In this document: positions 10,861 through 21,866 of the stretch, one piece after another
Layout of the letters: the number at the start of each line of letters is the position of its first letter
Numbering within the stretch: position 1 is the first letter of the stretch
NCBI GenBank assembly: GCA_031841125.1
Contig: CM063108.1
Span: forward strand, 8,353,683 to 8,417,682
Direction of reading: 5' to 3'
DNA from: Acanthococcus lagerstroemiae
Taxonomy: Eukaryota > Arthropoda > Insecta > Hemiptera > Eriococcidae
Length of the DNA: 64,000 bases
Notes under the pieces: model-generated
The model's database searches: none
What the model saw: the letters and a program-made list of their open reading frames with translations, nothing else
Told to the model about the DNA's origin: nothing
Program-made: the position numbers and the translations under genes

Positions 10861-12539
10861 TTCTGGCCGAAAAACCGGCCTAGCACGGGAACCTGCCTGA
10901 ACTCTATACTGAACTCTCTCCTTCACAACTGCCCAATGAATGCACTAATGCGAGCAAACATAGTTAGGTACTATACATTTATACTGACAGGATAACGTAA
11001 AATGTTTTTCTCGCGAAAAAAGTCATTCGCCCACTTCCACTACCTAGGTATCTCGGAAAAAATTAAAGTTCATATTCTGTTACATTTATCTATATCTACC
11101 TCGCATGTAAACGTAAGGAGCGACTCCGACCCATATCACGAACCATTACTTTTTGTACTAACTGCTATTGCTTATCTTTAATGGGAAGATAAGTGAAATA
11201 ACACAATTGAGTTTTTCCGTAAATAATTAATTTTCACATCCGGAAAGTTCACAATCGGCTGATTATCTTCGCCCCAACTTTCTTTGTTTTTTCAATTTTT
11301 GTCCTCTCGGTTGCGTACTCTAAAGCTATAGAGCCGGTGTTAACTGCGAGGTGAAATTATCAATCAAGTGATCTAATATTCATTTTATTCACCATGAGTT
11401 TCTCTCGCATGATCATCCGATAGTCAACACACTTTTTCAAAACTATCAAATTCTCAGATTGGCGTTTTCGATTCAAAAAGAATAAACAACACCTGAAAAA
11501 TTGGTGGTAACGCATAGAACCTATAGAGTAATACCCAAGGTTCTTATCAGGTTGGCTCATTCGTGCAGGGGCAGGCGCGCAACCAGCAACCGTTCTTCCC
11601 TTCATACCATCTTACCCGCGCCAAAATTCACTTCATAAGAAAGTATGTAATAGGAAAATTTCTGCCATAGAGGGCTTTTCCTTTTTCTTTTTAAAGGCAG
11701 CCAATTGAATATTGTACGTTGTAAAAACAATAGAAAAATATTTTGCGGGCATCAATTGAGGACCTGACTTCCAAAACGCGCTTAGTCTAAAATTACCGGA
11801 ATTGAGATTTTAGCACTATCTGGCGGAGGAGAAGAAAATACACATTCCAGCGTTCACTGCGAATTTCTATCTCTATTAGGAGACGAGTTATATGTGTTCA
11901 AAGCACTGACACGACTATGATAGTAAATTGGACCTTGGTGGCATTTTTTTAAATTTCCCAAACTTCTGTGTTTTGGACTAAGGGCATATTGGAAGTCAGC
12001 TCTTCAACGTCATGTGTGATTGACACATTAGTGACGTCACTGACGTCTCTGTGCCTTGCTAAATGAGCTAACTGCTGTTATCAGAATCTTGGAGTAAACC
12101 TGCCTCGATCATCTTACATTTGTCACACGTTATCGCTCTTCAGTCGCAGTACACAAACTAAGAAACAAAGTCGAGAGTGATCGCCTTCACCCCGCATAGT
12201 TACCTTCGCCCCGCGCGACGGTATTTTCATCTTCTATGTCCATTATATCTGTAATATCAGGTATTATATCGCGATATACCAAAATCTTTCAATTCATGAT
12301 AGGTACAAAAAATACATTTTCTCCAATTGCCTTCGATACATCATTTATATCCTTCACATTCTTCTTAGAAAATTCAAAGTTTGGAAAAACAATACAAGTG
12401 TCAAGTACACCTCCAGTGCTGTGAAATAAAACTCAAGTCTAAGTATCAGAAAAAGCATCGTTTCTCGTTTCATATTAATAAGAACTGTATTAGTAAGCGC
12501 TTTTTAATCACAGATTCCTGTTTTCTAGAAATACATACA
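10861..12539. other. No gene seen
   Basis: About 1.7 kb without supported coding. A full CRE-type palindrome TGACGTCA at 12032-12039 is followed by a second TGACGTC at 12041. The segment 12248-12295 resembles 13388-13435 (shared ATTATATCGCGATAT). Confidence 0.4.
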
Positions 12540-12848
12540 CCAAGCCTAGCATTTCAGCGCCGGAGCCGGAATTGCAACATGGCTCAAAACTCAGAGCCAC
12601 CTAATTTCTTAAGGTTATAGTCAGAGCCCAAGCTCTGAAAAAAGAAAGCTGGAATGCGAGTGGGAGCTACCTGAAATTTTTGGAAAATAACCTCTTGCAC
12701 TTTTACAGCCGTGCAGCTCTCAGCCTGGCTATTTTGATTGCTGATAGTGATAAAGAGCTAGTGGAGCGATTTAGCGGCGCCATTCAGAACATACAAAGAG
12801 CCAAAGCTGGAGCTGGAACCATTTATCACTGTTTCGAGCTGGAGTGAG
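12540..12848 (+). repeat. Imperfect GAGCCGGAG-rich repeat
   Basis: Contains scattered GAGCC, GGAGCC and GAGCTGGAG words on both sides of 12700, of the same style as 14060-14410. The second hAT-type MITE is inserted at its right end. Confidence 0.35.
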
Positions 12849-13088
12849 CAGGGACGTCCCAAAGAGTTTTTCCTTGGAAGGGAGGGGGAAGGGAGGTAAA
12901 AGTCCCAACTGATTCAACTCAAAATTCCCAAGTATCAAAGCAAAAAAAAAACCTTCAGACTTGTTGAATTTTCCCAACTTTACCGAAATTTTCCAACTTC
13001 GCCTGACTGCAATGGTAAATTTTCCCAACTGCTGAGTAAAAAATTTCCTAAGGGGGGAGCTCCCCCTCCCCCTATTGATACGTCCCTG
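12849..13088 (+). mobile_element. hAT-type MITE, copy 2, with target-site duplication
   Basis: A 240-bp element beginning CAGGGACGTCCCAAAGAG and ending GATACGTCCCTG, so the terminal inverted repeat is CAGGGACGT. It is flanked by ggagtgag (12841-12848) and gaagtgag (13089-13096), an 8-bp duplication with one mismatch. CAGGG-type ends plus 8-bp duplications are hallmarks of the hAT superfamily. There is no coding capacity, so it is non-autonomous. The minus-strand ORF across it is a translation of the repeat. Confidence 0.8.
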
Positions 13089-13369
13089 GAAGTGAGAGGT
13101 GAAAGTCAAGACTCACAGTAAGCGAATTGTCAGTCTTGATGTACCATTTTCTCATAATCGGTAGTTCTACTATAACTTACTGTGCTATATGGCTATAATG
13201 TGATTTTCAAAAATGAAAATTTTGATCATTTGTGTCCATTTTCTGAATGCAGACACTATTTCTGATCTTCAGGAAGGAAGCTGAGCGGCTGCGTCCTAAT
13301 CCCAATTTTGACTAAGTTCTTCACTTTTCCCGAAATTCCATCTTTATTGTCCTTGTGATACGTACACGC
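13089..13369. other. No gene seen
   Basis: No supported feature. Confidence 0.4.
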
Positions 13370-13481
13370 ATAGACAAAATATCATTTATATCATGATATT
13401 ATATCGCGATATCAATAAATGTTTCAATGGTATTAATATCGTACAATTGTATCTTTTGGTTTACGATACTGCCCATCCCTG
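13370..13481 (-). mobile_element. Possible hAT-type element end
   Basis: On the minus strand, starting at 13481, the sequence reads CAGGGATGGGCAGTATCG, a common hAT-style terminus, followed by an AT-rich segment with GATATCGCGATATAATATCA palindromes. Part of it (13388-13435) resembles 12248-12295. The opposite terminus was not found. Confidence 0.35.
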
Positions 13482-14059
13482 GTCTCATACAGAGAAGTAC
13501 GACCGTGAAATTACTTGGAATAATTGGAAGAGTGTATCGCAGTAAAAGTTCCAACACTCGATTTAATACTTGTGAGTGGAAATAAAAATACAAATCATGG
13601 GCTAAATTGGTCCTTCGACCCGGATTTAATAAATTTGATTTAAAGAGATCTAAACAGTAGCAAATCCAAGACGCAATCACGGGAGAGGCAATTCAAAAAA
13701 CTAGAAACTAAATAGTTTCTACGAACCTCTCTGCACTTGAAATGTTAAGCTCATGTTTATGGTCTCGAGATGTTGATTCAATGAGTAAACAATAAATAGA
13801 AAACTAAAGAAAAAACGGTGAATTTTTGATTCCTAATTTCAAACATTACATCATTTGTTTAAGCCTCCGAGCTCAAAACTTGAATCCTCCCGATCCTCGC
13901 CATCCTACCACAATTTTTTTCACCCTCAAGGGATCTTTACACGCATCTTTGAAGAACTTGTATTTAACAGATTCATCTGTCCTTGATATGAATTTCGTCC
14001 AAATTTTCTATGCTTTTAGTTGTTTACCAATCGTGACTTACAAGCAGCCCACCCGGAGT
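13482..14059. other. No gene seen
   Basis: The minus-strand ORF at 13399-13680 and plus-strand ORF at 13826-14116 show no domain, signal or splice support. Confidence 0.35.
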
Positions 14060-14410
14060 CGATTATTTTCCAGGAGAGCCCGAAAAAAGTTATCTGCTGG
14101 ATCCGAAGCCTGGTAAAAATTATTTACCGGGGCCGAAGCCAATTTCAAATATTCTAGCTGAAGCCAGAGCGGAAGCCTAATTCAAATTAGCTCCGAAGTT
14201 GGAGCCAAGTTGAAGCAGCTTCAGTTTTAGGGCCGGCTCCCAATTCCTGCTCACAAGTAATGAAAAAGTTTGTGCTACATTTTGTAAAAGAGCTAAATTC
14301 AAATTTGCTCTGAGCCGGAGTCAAGTCGAGGGGCTCTGGTTTTGGGACCGGCTCGAGTTCCTGTTTACAAGTAATGAAATAGTTTGTACTGAATTTCATG
14401 AGAAGTTTGA
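14060..14410 (+). repeat. Diverged tandem duplication, unit about 115 bp
   Basis: The unit starting at 14181 (attcaaattagctcc) recurs at 14296 (attcaaatttgctct). Both carry GGAGCCAAGT/GGAGTCAAGT, TTTTAGGGCCGGCTC/TTTGGGACCGGCTC, TTCCTG-T-ACAAGTAATGAAA and AGTTTGT. A partial third unit may lie at 14060-14180. Confidence 0.65.
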
Positions 14411-14886
14411 ATTATAATTAATTCGATAGAAACTTCCATTGTACATTTTTTAAATTTATCTTACCGAACTACAAACATGTAAACTAAAAATTGAGATGTT
14501 TTATCTCAATTAATATGGTCAACCATCAAAACAGCCCTAAATTTGAGAGAAATCCATTTGTTTACGTATCACTGAAAATTTGGGACAAAACTGAGAACGG
14601 ATGTGTTTATTTATTTTTTTTATTACAAACCTAACCTGACTTGAGGACAATTTTTAAAAACACTTTTTTTTTTTGAAGAAAAATTTTAATTTTAAAGAGT
14701 ATTTTTCCTTTGTCAGTTCATATTTGAACGAAATATTAGACCGTTTTTCCATACGTGAAATTCTAATATTGGAAGTCCAAATCGGGGTCGAATTAAAAAT
14801 ATACTTCAGCTTGAAACCAGTAAAAAGAAAACTTATATTTCAATCCTCCTTTGTTTCAAATTCTTTTCAATATTTCAACGATGAAA
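14411..14886. other. No gene seen
   Basis: Very AT-rich. The 73-residue plus ORF at 14673 has no support. Confidence 0.35.
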
Positions 14887-15067
14887 AATTGTGACCTTAC
14901 CCAAAGAAAATATGTGAAGTGTCCAAAAACCTGCTATCAAGAAAAATGAGATTTAAGGTATTGGTGTACGTTTCTCATAACACGGTCACCTAAACTCATG
15001 TTTCTTGATAGCAAGTTTTTGGACTCTATACACGTTTCTTGGGGAAAAGTCAGGGCATGATCACAAT
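14887..15067. repeat. Imperfect inverted repeat (hairpin) of about 65-bp arms
   Basis: The left arm (14887-14950) contains GTCCAAAAACCTGCTATCAA. The right arm (14996-15067) contains its reverse complement, TTGATAGCAAGTTTTTGGAC. Outer parts also pair (AATTGTGA...ACCTTACCCAAAG with CTTGGGGAAAAGTCAGGGCA). Probably a foldback MITE relic. Confidence 0.65.
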
Positions 15068-16032
15068 TACGGGCGCTTGGGTCCATTTGTGGAGGAGGCT
15101 GCCAGTGGTATGAATCTCTGCCTGTCTTCTGTCCGCATCAAGTCTGTTAACATGTAATGCGTATGTGGATTCCTAATATACCTTAAATGACATAGGTACT
15201 ATAGTTAAAATTTAACCAGCATCTTCATCTGCTGTCGAATGAACACTTAACATGGTCATGTTTTATTTGTAGGACAAAATTGTTTGCTCTCAGATCATAC
15301 AAATTAAAACTTAATGATAAAATTATACCTACATCAATATACTTTCATTTTATCAAGAGAAAGAACAAAGAAATAGCAAAAAATGTTGCTCATCAAAAAG
15401 CTTACCGTGTTGAGACCTCTCCACTTCGCTCCCGCCCCTCTAATAGAAAACAGTGAAGAATAAAAAGCCAATCGGATAAAGAGGCGAATGTTCTGAAAAT
15501 ACCAACTTTTGATCAGGGAGGGCAACATCATATGATTTCCAGATCGAAATCAAAATGATCTTGGCCTGGGTTCAGCAGGCGAGTCACCGAGAAAATCTCG
15601 ATGGACTGGCTAAACACATCTTTGAAATTAATTTAGGTTACTTCCAATTCCAAATTTAGAAAAAAAAAAACATACGCATTTTTCAAGCCAAAATTACAAT
15701 TTTTTCAAAATTTCCGCCCTCGCTTTGCTCGGGCCATGTTGTACTTTATGTTTTGACTATTTAATTAGGTACTTTAAAAATGGTCTGCTTGGGTTTAAGC
15801 CCCCAAATAATTATGGTCTATCTCCGCCATCTTTCATAAATTGCAATGATTTCTTAATTTAACGATGAGAAGAATTTTCAAGTTCAGTGCCCTACACCCT
15901 CCCCCGTCGTCATTCATTCCATAAATCCATAATCTAAAAAATGGGAGAAAAAATTGGGCTGATTAATACTGAGTAGGTCGTTAAAAATGGTATTTCTCGG
16001 TGGGTCGCTAAATTTTCCTATTTCTGGATCCA
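15068..16032. other. No gene seen
   Basis: AT-rich sequence, A-runs at 15660, no supported coding. Confidence 0.4.
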
Positions 16033-16120
16033 GCCTTGAAAAGATCATGATCTAAGATCAACATAAGATCATTAGATTCGTGGTCTGAATAATAGTGACC
16101 TTTCTCTGATTTCTGAAATG
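16033..16120 (+). repeat. GATC-rich dispersed repeat, copy 1
   Basis: Resembles 61165-61250: GATCATGATCTAAGATCA-CAT..AAGAT-ATTAGATTC-TG-TCTGAAT-AT-GTGA-C-TT-CTGATTTC. Further GATC-rich sequence follows at 16360-16400. Confidence 0.5.
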
Positions 16121-16436
16121 CTCTAAAATCCACTTTGGGTCTCCCAAATCCATGTTTAATCCACCACTCATCTCAGAACTTGTCTGGACCTTTCTAATCC
16201 CTCTCTGATCTCCTAAATTATCAACCCAGGAACCATTTTTCTACACTCCTTCAGTTGCTGTTGACCTCTCTATACAGTCCAATACATAGCCCAGAGAAGA
16301 GCAGTTACCTAGTGGTAATCGTGGAGAAATTAAAATAAAAAAAAAGTAGGGCAAATTCATGATCTGATACTAAAGATCAAAAGATCATATTTCTTATGAT
16401 CTAAAATATATATTTTTCAATGATTTGCATTATCAT

Positions 16437-17030
16437 TAGGGCTAGGATTTTTATGCGCTAAAGATGTCAAAATATGCAAAAAATATGCTCTATAAAACCG
16501 CACCTTCATGGGTATCGAAATGTAGGGTTTTCGAAGCATTACAATAAGAGCCATTCGTTTTAACGTTTATTTTTCATGAAATAATCAAAAACACAAAGAA
16601 TTTTTCATTCCCAAATAATCCTTTGAGAAATAATCGCAATTGCAGTTTGCAGCTTCGCAGTTTAAAGCCTTGAATAAGCTTTTATGTAGGAAAAAAAAAG
16701 ACCTTAAACGTGTCTACCGATAGGTTCTTTTTTCTTGTCTCTAATTTTCTAATCTTCAGCCGACCTTCTTCCCGCAGCTTACAGCTAAGAGCAAACTCTC
16801 TGTTAACTTGTTTTTTTTAATGTGGTTTTTTTTGGGGGGGGGAATTGTGAAAATTGTGGAAATTCTGTCAATAGAAGTGATTTTTGGCCAATTTTTGGGA
16901 AAATATGCGCTAACAACCTCAAATATGCGGTATTCGGCTATTTTTCAGCGAAAATATGCATTTTTATGCATTTATGGCCTAAATAATATGCAAAAATATG
17001 CGCTATAAACTTTTGCATACGGATTCAGAA
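16437..17030 (+). repeat. ATATGC-rich repetitive element
   Basis: Both ends (16440-16500 and 16895-17025) are built of ATATGC/TATGCG/TATGCA words, for example AATATGCAAAAAATATGCTC at the left and AATATGCAAAAATATGCGC at the right. The middle holds non-repetitive DNA and a G-run at 16842. It looks like one non-autonomous element of about 0.59 kb. No clean terminal repeat or target duplication was found. Confidence 0.45.
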
Positions 17031-18227
17031 TTTCATGATTCGCAAAGATAATGTGGATATGCGCTATCTAGTATTACAAGAACAAACATGCATTTACATA
17101 AAAATCCTAGCCTTAATCATGATCATTCTAATCTTGCCATCTTGCCTATCCTTGTTTTTAATAACAATGAACAATCAAATTTTTATTCACTGCCACTTTT
17201 GTTTTTTAATTCAGAGATTTGTACTAAGTATCACAATCACATGGGGGCAACAAGTAAGTTTTTCCATCGATATTAATTTATCAAGGTTAAACTTCCTCAC
17301 TCATTTGTTAGGGTAACAATTTTTTTTTTCACTACAAAATGAAGCACAAGGCCCACATTACTACTGTAGCTTTCAAGTTTTCAGAGGCTATTTATTTTTT
17401 ACGTTTCCCATCATCATTAGTTTTACTGACAGGAATATAGCTCTGCAGCTAATAGAACAATATTACAGGTCGTTCTGTAAACATTTTCATTTTTTAATGT
17501 ATTTGAAACCACATTGAAATAGAAAACGTTAATTTTTGTGTTTATTGTTGTAGGTGCAGATTATATATTGATATTAACCGACATTAGCAAGAAAATACAG
17601 CAGTTTCATCGTTGATTTTCTTTTACATGAAGATGACAATATGACATATATACGAACAAATTATTAAGCAGAATTCCGAAGGGACACACATCACTTCAGC
17701 AGAGAAGAATATTTTAAAATACAATTTTAGAACCCTGTTATTCATTCGAAAAAGTTCAACTGAAATACTACGAACTCGAGTGATTTCTATGTCGAAAACT
17801 GCCATACCTCATTAATACTCTGTTTCAACTATAATTCTGATATTTTCATTTACATATTGTGACACATTTACAGAATACTGAGGACATATAGCAGGCTGAG
17901 CTTTCGACACTGAACTCTGCAACTTATATACGAGTAATCACCGAAACTTAGCTCTTCGTTGGAGAATTCCCTGCGAGTTTACCGGCTACCTCACGTTCAT
18001 TTTTCAACCGGTACGTATTATACAGTATATCTGTTACAGAATAGGTTTGCTATCGTACCAGAGTTACTGGTTACTGGATCAATGCTCGCCATTGAGGACT
18101 CGCGGACCGAGGGTAACTCATCGTTCAAAGGGACTAACACATTGCGTAAAATTAATATAGTAAAAGCAAACGTGAAGCTAAAATTGAACAACAGTGTGGT
18201 TCTAACCCAGCTATTCGTTGTCCGTAC
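17031..18227. other. No gene seen; candidate intron
   Basis: AT-rich, several short ORFs without support. If the exon at 18228-18383 is real, this is its downstream intron. Confidence 0.35.
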
Positions 18228-18383
18228 CTCAACAACGTTCTGTGGATACCGTCTTTCATAATGATTGAATTCTTTCGCGAAGAAGAAGTATATGTACGCG
18301 AGCAACAAAAAATTTAACACCAGTAAGATGGAAAGAGCGTAATAAATACAACTCTTTTTCACCACTATAGTATTTAGAAACAT
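18228..18383 (-). CDS. Candidate first exon encoding a signal anchor
   Basis: The ATG at 18383 opens 52 codons: a short basic N-terminus (V-V-K-K), a hydrophobic stretch of about 22 residues (Y-A-L-S-I-L-L-V-L-N-F-L-L-L-A-Y-I-Y-F-F-F), then a charged stem (E-R-R-Y-P-Q). It stops exactly at GAG|GTACGG, a usable donor, in phase 0. This is the layout of a type II membrane protein or an uncleaved signal. It lies just 3' of the duplicated beta-galactosidase exons, in the same orientation, so it could start a neighbouring gene. No second exon was recognised below it. It has the same phase as the upstream edge of the beta-galactosidase exon at 35650, but lies on the wrong side to serve that gene. 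Confidence 0.35.
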
Positions 18384-18669
18384 TGCGAACTACCAGAGTC
18401 TACACGACCATAGTTGAAATGTACGCGAGTTTTTGGTGAAATCAGTATTTTCAACACCATTGATGTAAATTATTGCGGTCTGTCGAACGAATACCGATAA
18501 ATTATTTGGATCGCCACTTTGTCCAATATGCTGCTCAAGTACGTACAGAGACCACGAAGCACGAAAAAATTTTCAGCAGAACATCGCCAATTTTCACTTT
18601 AGTGATAAGCTACAAGTACCTACTTTGATAAGACGGCGAATAGAACAAATAATGCCAACATTCACTCTG
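18384..18669. other. Spacer upstream of the candidate exon
   Basis: Unique sequence up to the left breakpoint of the tandem duplication. No clear core promoter. Confidence 0.35.
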
Positions 18670-19116
18670 GCGTTCAGTTTTTTATGTTTAGGTAAAAAAC
18701 ACAGACAGCTACAAGTTCAAGATCAAAGACTTATTGATATTGGAGAACGAGAGAACCGCTTTCTGTTTTTACTTTTTAGTATAATTTACCCACCTGGAAT
18801 TTCTAAAGAAAACAAAGACGCATACTAGACCATTGTACTTCCCACCCATGTGATAACTGAAACAAGTCGAGAAGTCACGCAATGTACTACACTGTTTTTA
18901 AAACATATAACACAAAAGAGGGTCTTCTCTTCTTGAAGTTTGAATTTTTTTTTTGCTAGGTTATAAATGCAGTCAGATCATAGTCGGAGTTGTAAAAAGG
19001 CTATAGCAGGGCAAGATAGGTGAATCGGCCTAAATCGATTTTTTCAAATTTTTCTTCAGTCCTCTATTTGCAGCTTTGACTATATACACGTAATGGACTG
19101 GTAATAGTCGAGAGAA

Positions 19117-20007
19117 GTTGAATGTAAACAAAGGCAATTTGCCTTGTTGGCAAAACAACACTTGCCCCATTGTTGTCCTGCCTGTAGCCATTTTTCAAAA
19201 AAAAAAAAGATGAGAGAAAAATGTACTCATGGGATTAAAAGTTTATATGATTTTTCTCTAATGTATATGTGCTAAAATTCAGAATTTTTCACGCATTCTA
19301 AATTCTGTCATCTTTCATAAGAATCACTCAGAATAAATTATGCGACCTAAAAGTGACCATGTATAAAAAAATAAGAAAAAACAGAAATAACGGGTAGCTA
19401 AGCGATTCAGTTGTGTGTGTATCTACAGTAGGGTTGGCAAGCTAAAACTGAATCCGAACCTGAATCTCAAAGTTTATGAAATTGTGCTGTCTCGCCGAAC
19501 TTCGAATCACGAATGTTCGTCATATGCCGAACATCTAGTGGTGTGTATGGCAATATTTGGCATTTGGCGAGTGTGAGAGGCACGTTCGCCGAACATTTTC
19601 CATCCGTTGTCGGTAAACTGACGCGAGTCAAAGGAAACAATCCCAAAATATTCGACGTTTGCCGAATTCACGCATAGTGTTTAGAGGTGCATTTGTGATA
19701 TTGCGAACGTTCGAGAAGTATGCCGAACGTTCGTCATTCGGCGAATGTCGCATGTGTGTAGCCGGCTTCTGCAGCCGAATCCGAAGCTAAGTGTAATCAT
19801 TTTGCGTAGGAAAAGCCGAAACTGAAGTTCATAATACAAACTGAAGATGAAACGAAGCCGTAATATATTAGATTTTAATGGCTTCGGTTTTGGCTTAATG
19901 TCACACTGCCGTGATCCGTGATACAGGATTTTGACCATTTACATCGCAGTTATCTCATCCATGTGCTGCTTTGCCAACAGGGCAAATTGCCTTTGTTTAC
20001 ATTCAAC
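19117..20007. repeat. 48-bp inverted repeat bracketing 0.8 kb (unit 1)
   Basis: 19117-19164 reads gttgaatgtaaacaaaggca... and 19960-20007 is its reverse complement with about four mismatches. The pair may be the ends of a foldback element or of two opposed repeat copies. The same pair recurs in unit 2 near 23325-24220. Confidence 0.75.
19490..19770. repeat. CGAACGTTCG-rich palindromic segment (unit 1)
   Basis: Multiple GCCGAAC, CGAACGTTCG and CGGCGAA words in both orientations, for example TTGCGAACGTTCGAGAAG and GCCGAACGTTCGTCATTCGG. This looks like a palindrome-rich MITE. It is repeated in unit 2 at about 23700-23985. Confidence 0.5.
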
Positions 20008-20032
20008 GCCACTCCATTTAAACCTATTTTGA

Positions 20033-20215
20033 GCCGCAATATAGAGTTGTTTGCATTTACTCTCAGTGTCCAGGAAAATGTCTATCTTCAAATACAGTCG
20101 TGATTTGAAGTTGACGCAATAAAAATTCATTCCTGACTCTTTTACTCCCAATGTGTAAACACACCAAGGGTTGAGCCTACTTCATAATGAGATACACGGA
20201 TTACAACATGATGAT
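20033..20215 (+). repeat. Dispersed repeat, copy 2 (unit 1)
   Basis: Matches the diverged copy at 8167-8367 and the near-identical copy at 24246-24428, which is its partner within the tandem duplication. Confidence 0.65.
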
Positions 20216-21342
20216 TTATTACATAATTTATATCTTTTAAAGTTATGATTTGGACTCGAGACTTTTATTTTTATTTTAGCTCAAATTTTTGCTCAAACCC
20301 TTTTTACTTTTTCATTTTTTTTCTCTTTTTTTTTTCTGTCAAATCAACAGTTTGGCAGATTTGCCACCATTTTATTTATCTTCTCCACGCCTCAGGAGAA
20401 CGTCTTATGAACGCGATTGGGAAATTTATAACGTGCCAGTTGGTTTTTTTTTGTCAAAGTCAAAAAATTCAGGAACCCGCAACTCAGTCAAGAAAACTAA
20501 GAAAGGAGGAAATCTCCTTTTTGCTGTTCAGCTGAAATTGTAATATAGTCGGGATCCTTATTGGTGTCCATGTCCATCCTCCTTTCCCCATCCCATGAAC
20601 TTGTTCTTCACGCCGGTCCTGTCCGTATGAAGCACACAATAAACATTATTAAACATAATTTAAACTAACTTAGATATTCATCACACTTCGGACGTTTACA
20701 GTATGTGAATTATTTTGATCTAACAGGATCCACAGTAGGCTTGTATAGTAGAAAAAACAGCGCTTATTTTATTCTTCGTAATTTCTCTGTATTATAGAGA
20801 CTGGAAACTAAAGAAAAACGAATGAAACCTGAGATCTTGGCAAACTTGGAAGATGTACTTGCCAAACAAATTTGAGGGGAAAAACTCGCCATTTGCTGCT
20901 GGGGACTTCACAATCTCTGCAAGTATCTGAGACTCGAAATTCTAGGTACGTAATCTGAGCGCTGTACTTCCTCATTCTCTCTATTCAAATTCATGCGCGT
21001 TTTTTTTCTTCTTCTATGTTCAGTTTATGGAGTGTAAATGAAATTCCTTTCTAATTCTTGAAATAAGAAGTTCCCTTTTCTCGTAGTAAATAAATATTCT
21101 TATTGACTCGAAAGTTTCCAGGTGTTGGCCCATCATAAAAGTCATGGCAACACAACTTTCTTGTCAAAACACGCCTTACTAAGGGAGGTCGCAGGTAACT
21201 TTTTATTTAAAAAATTTTCATACGATTGAAATACTAGGAAAAAAAGAGTTACTCGGAATTCTGAAACTCTCTAATTAGAATGAATGAGTTATGCTTTTTG
21301 TTTTCTTCATTGAGCACTGGCTGTGAATCAGTGAACGTTCAA

Positions 21343-21348
21343 TTTATT
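21343..21348 (-). terminator. Poly(A) signal AATAAA, distal copy
   Basis: AATAAA begins two bases after the TAA stop of the distal terminal exon, implying a very short 3'UTR. The proximal copy has the same signal. Confidence 0.6.
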
Positions 21349-21349
21349 G

Positions 21350-21565
21350 TTACAACATGAAACCTCCGGATGAAGGTCCATTTAAAATTGGTTGACTTTG
21401 CAAGGTGATTTGTCGCGTCGACGATTGAAAATCCGTTTCAAACATAACAAAAACATTTTTCTCTGGTGCTGGTCGCAGATAACATCCGGGCAGGTACAAT
21501 GTAATTTGAGATCCAACCGTAGGCCAGTATCTTCCGAGATTGAAACCATTAACAAAGAGTACACC
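21350..21565 (-). CDS. Beta-galactosidase last exon, distal duplicate
   Basis: Acceptor CTGTCTCCAG|GG at 21566-21567. It encodes 71 residues plus a stop, starting [15 protein letters not shown], the conserved C-terminal jelly-roll motif of GH35 enzymes. It contains L-P-G-C-Y-L and ends G-G-F-M-L. It is identical in protein to the proximal copy at 25563-25778; the one difference I found is silent (TCC versus TCT Ser). It lies 94 bp from its partner exon 21660-21866. Whether transcripts reach this copy cannot be told. Confidence 0.8.
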   Translation of the reverse strand, partial: GVLFVNGFNLGRYWPTVGSQITLYLPGCYLRPAPEKNVFVMFETDFQSSTRQITLQSQPILNGPSSGGFML

Positions 21566-21659
21566 CTGGAGACAGAATAAAAATCCGTTCACAGATTTTG
21601 TGAACAAAATCGAATGGTACTACATTCCTCGTATAAGACTATTCTTAATGTTCACTTAC

Positions 21660-21866
21660 TTTTCCCCAGCCACTGAGATTCACGTATGTATCAAGTGGAG
21701 TATCGTATGAAGGCATTATGAAGTATCCTATGTAGAAAGCAGGCGGGAATATGAACAATGAAGAGGGCTGGATATTTTCGACCCAGCTCACATTTTCAAG
21801 CGAGTATTTGGTCATCACCCAGTTAGTGAGAGGTATGAAGTTGAGGGAGGGAGTTGCAGTTAAACC
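21660..21866 (-). CDS. Beta-galactosidase penultimate exon, distal duplicate
   Basis: 69 codons in phase 0 between acceptor GATTTCAG|GG and donor GGAAAA|GTAAGT. It starts G-L-T-A-T-P-S and ends L-S-G-W-G-K. Compared with 25873-26079 the only change seen is a silent Val codon (GTG here, GTT there). Both splice sites are preserved. Confidence 0.8.

Noticed and set aside
12771..13109. 112-codon minus ORF, similar to one at 7506-7691
   Set aside because: Both are translations of the hAT-type MITE; similarity is due to the repeat, not a protein family.
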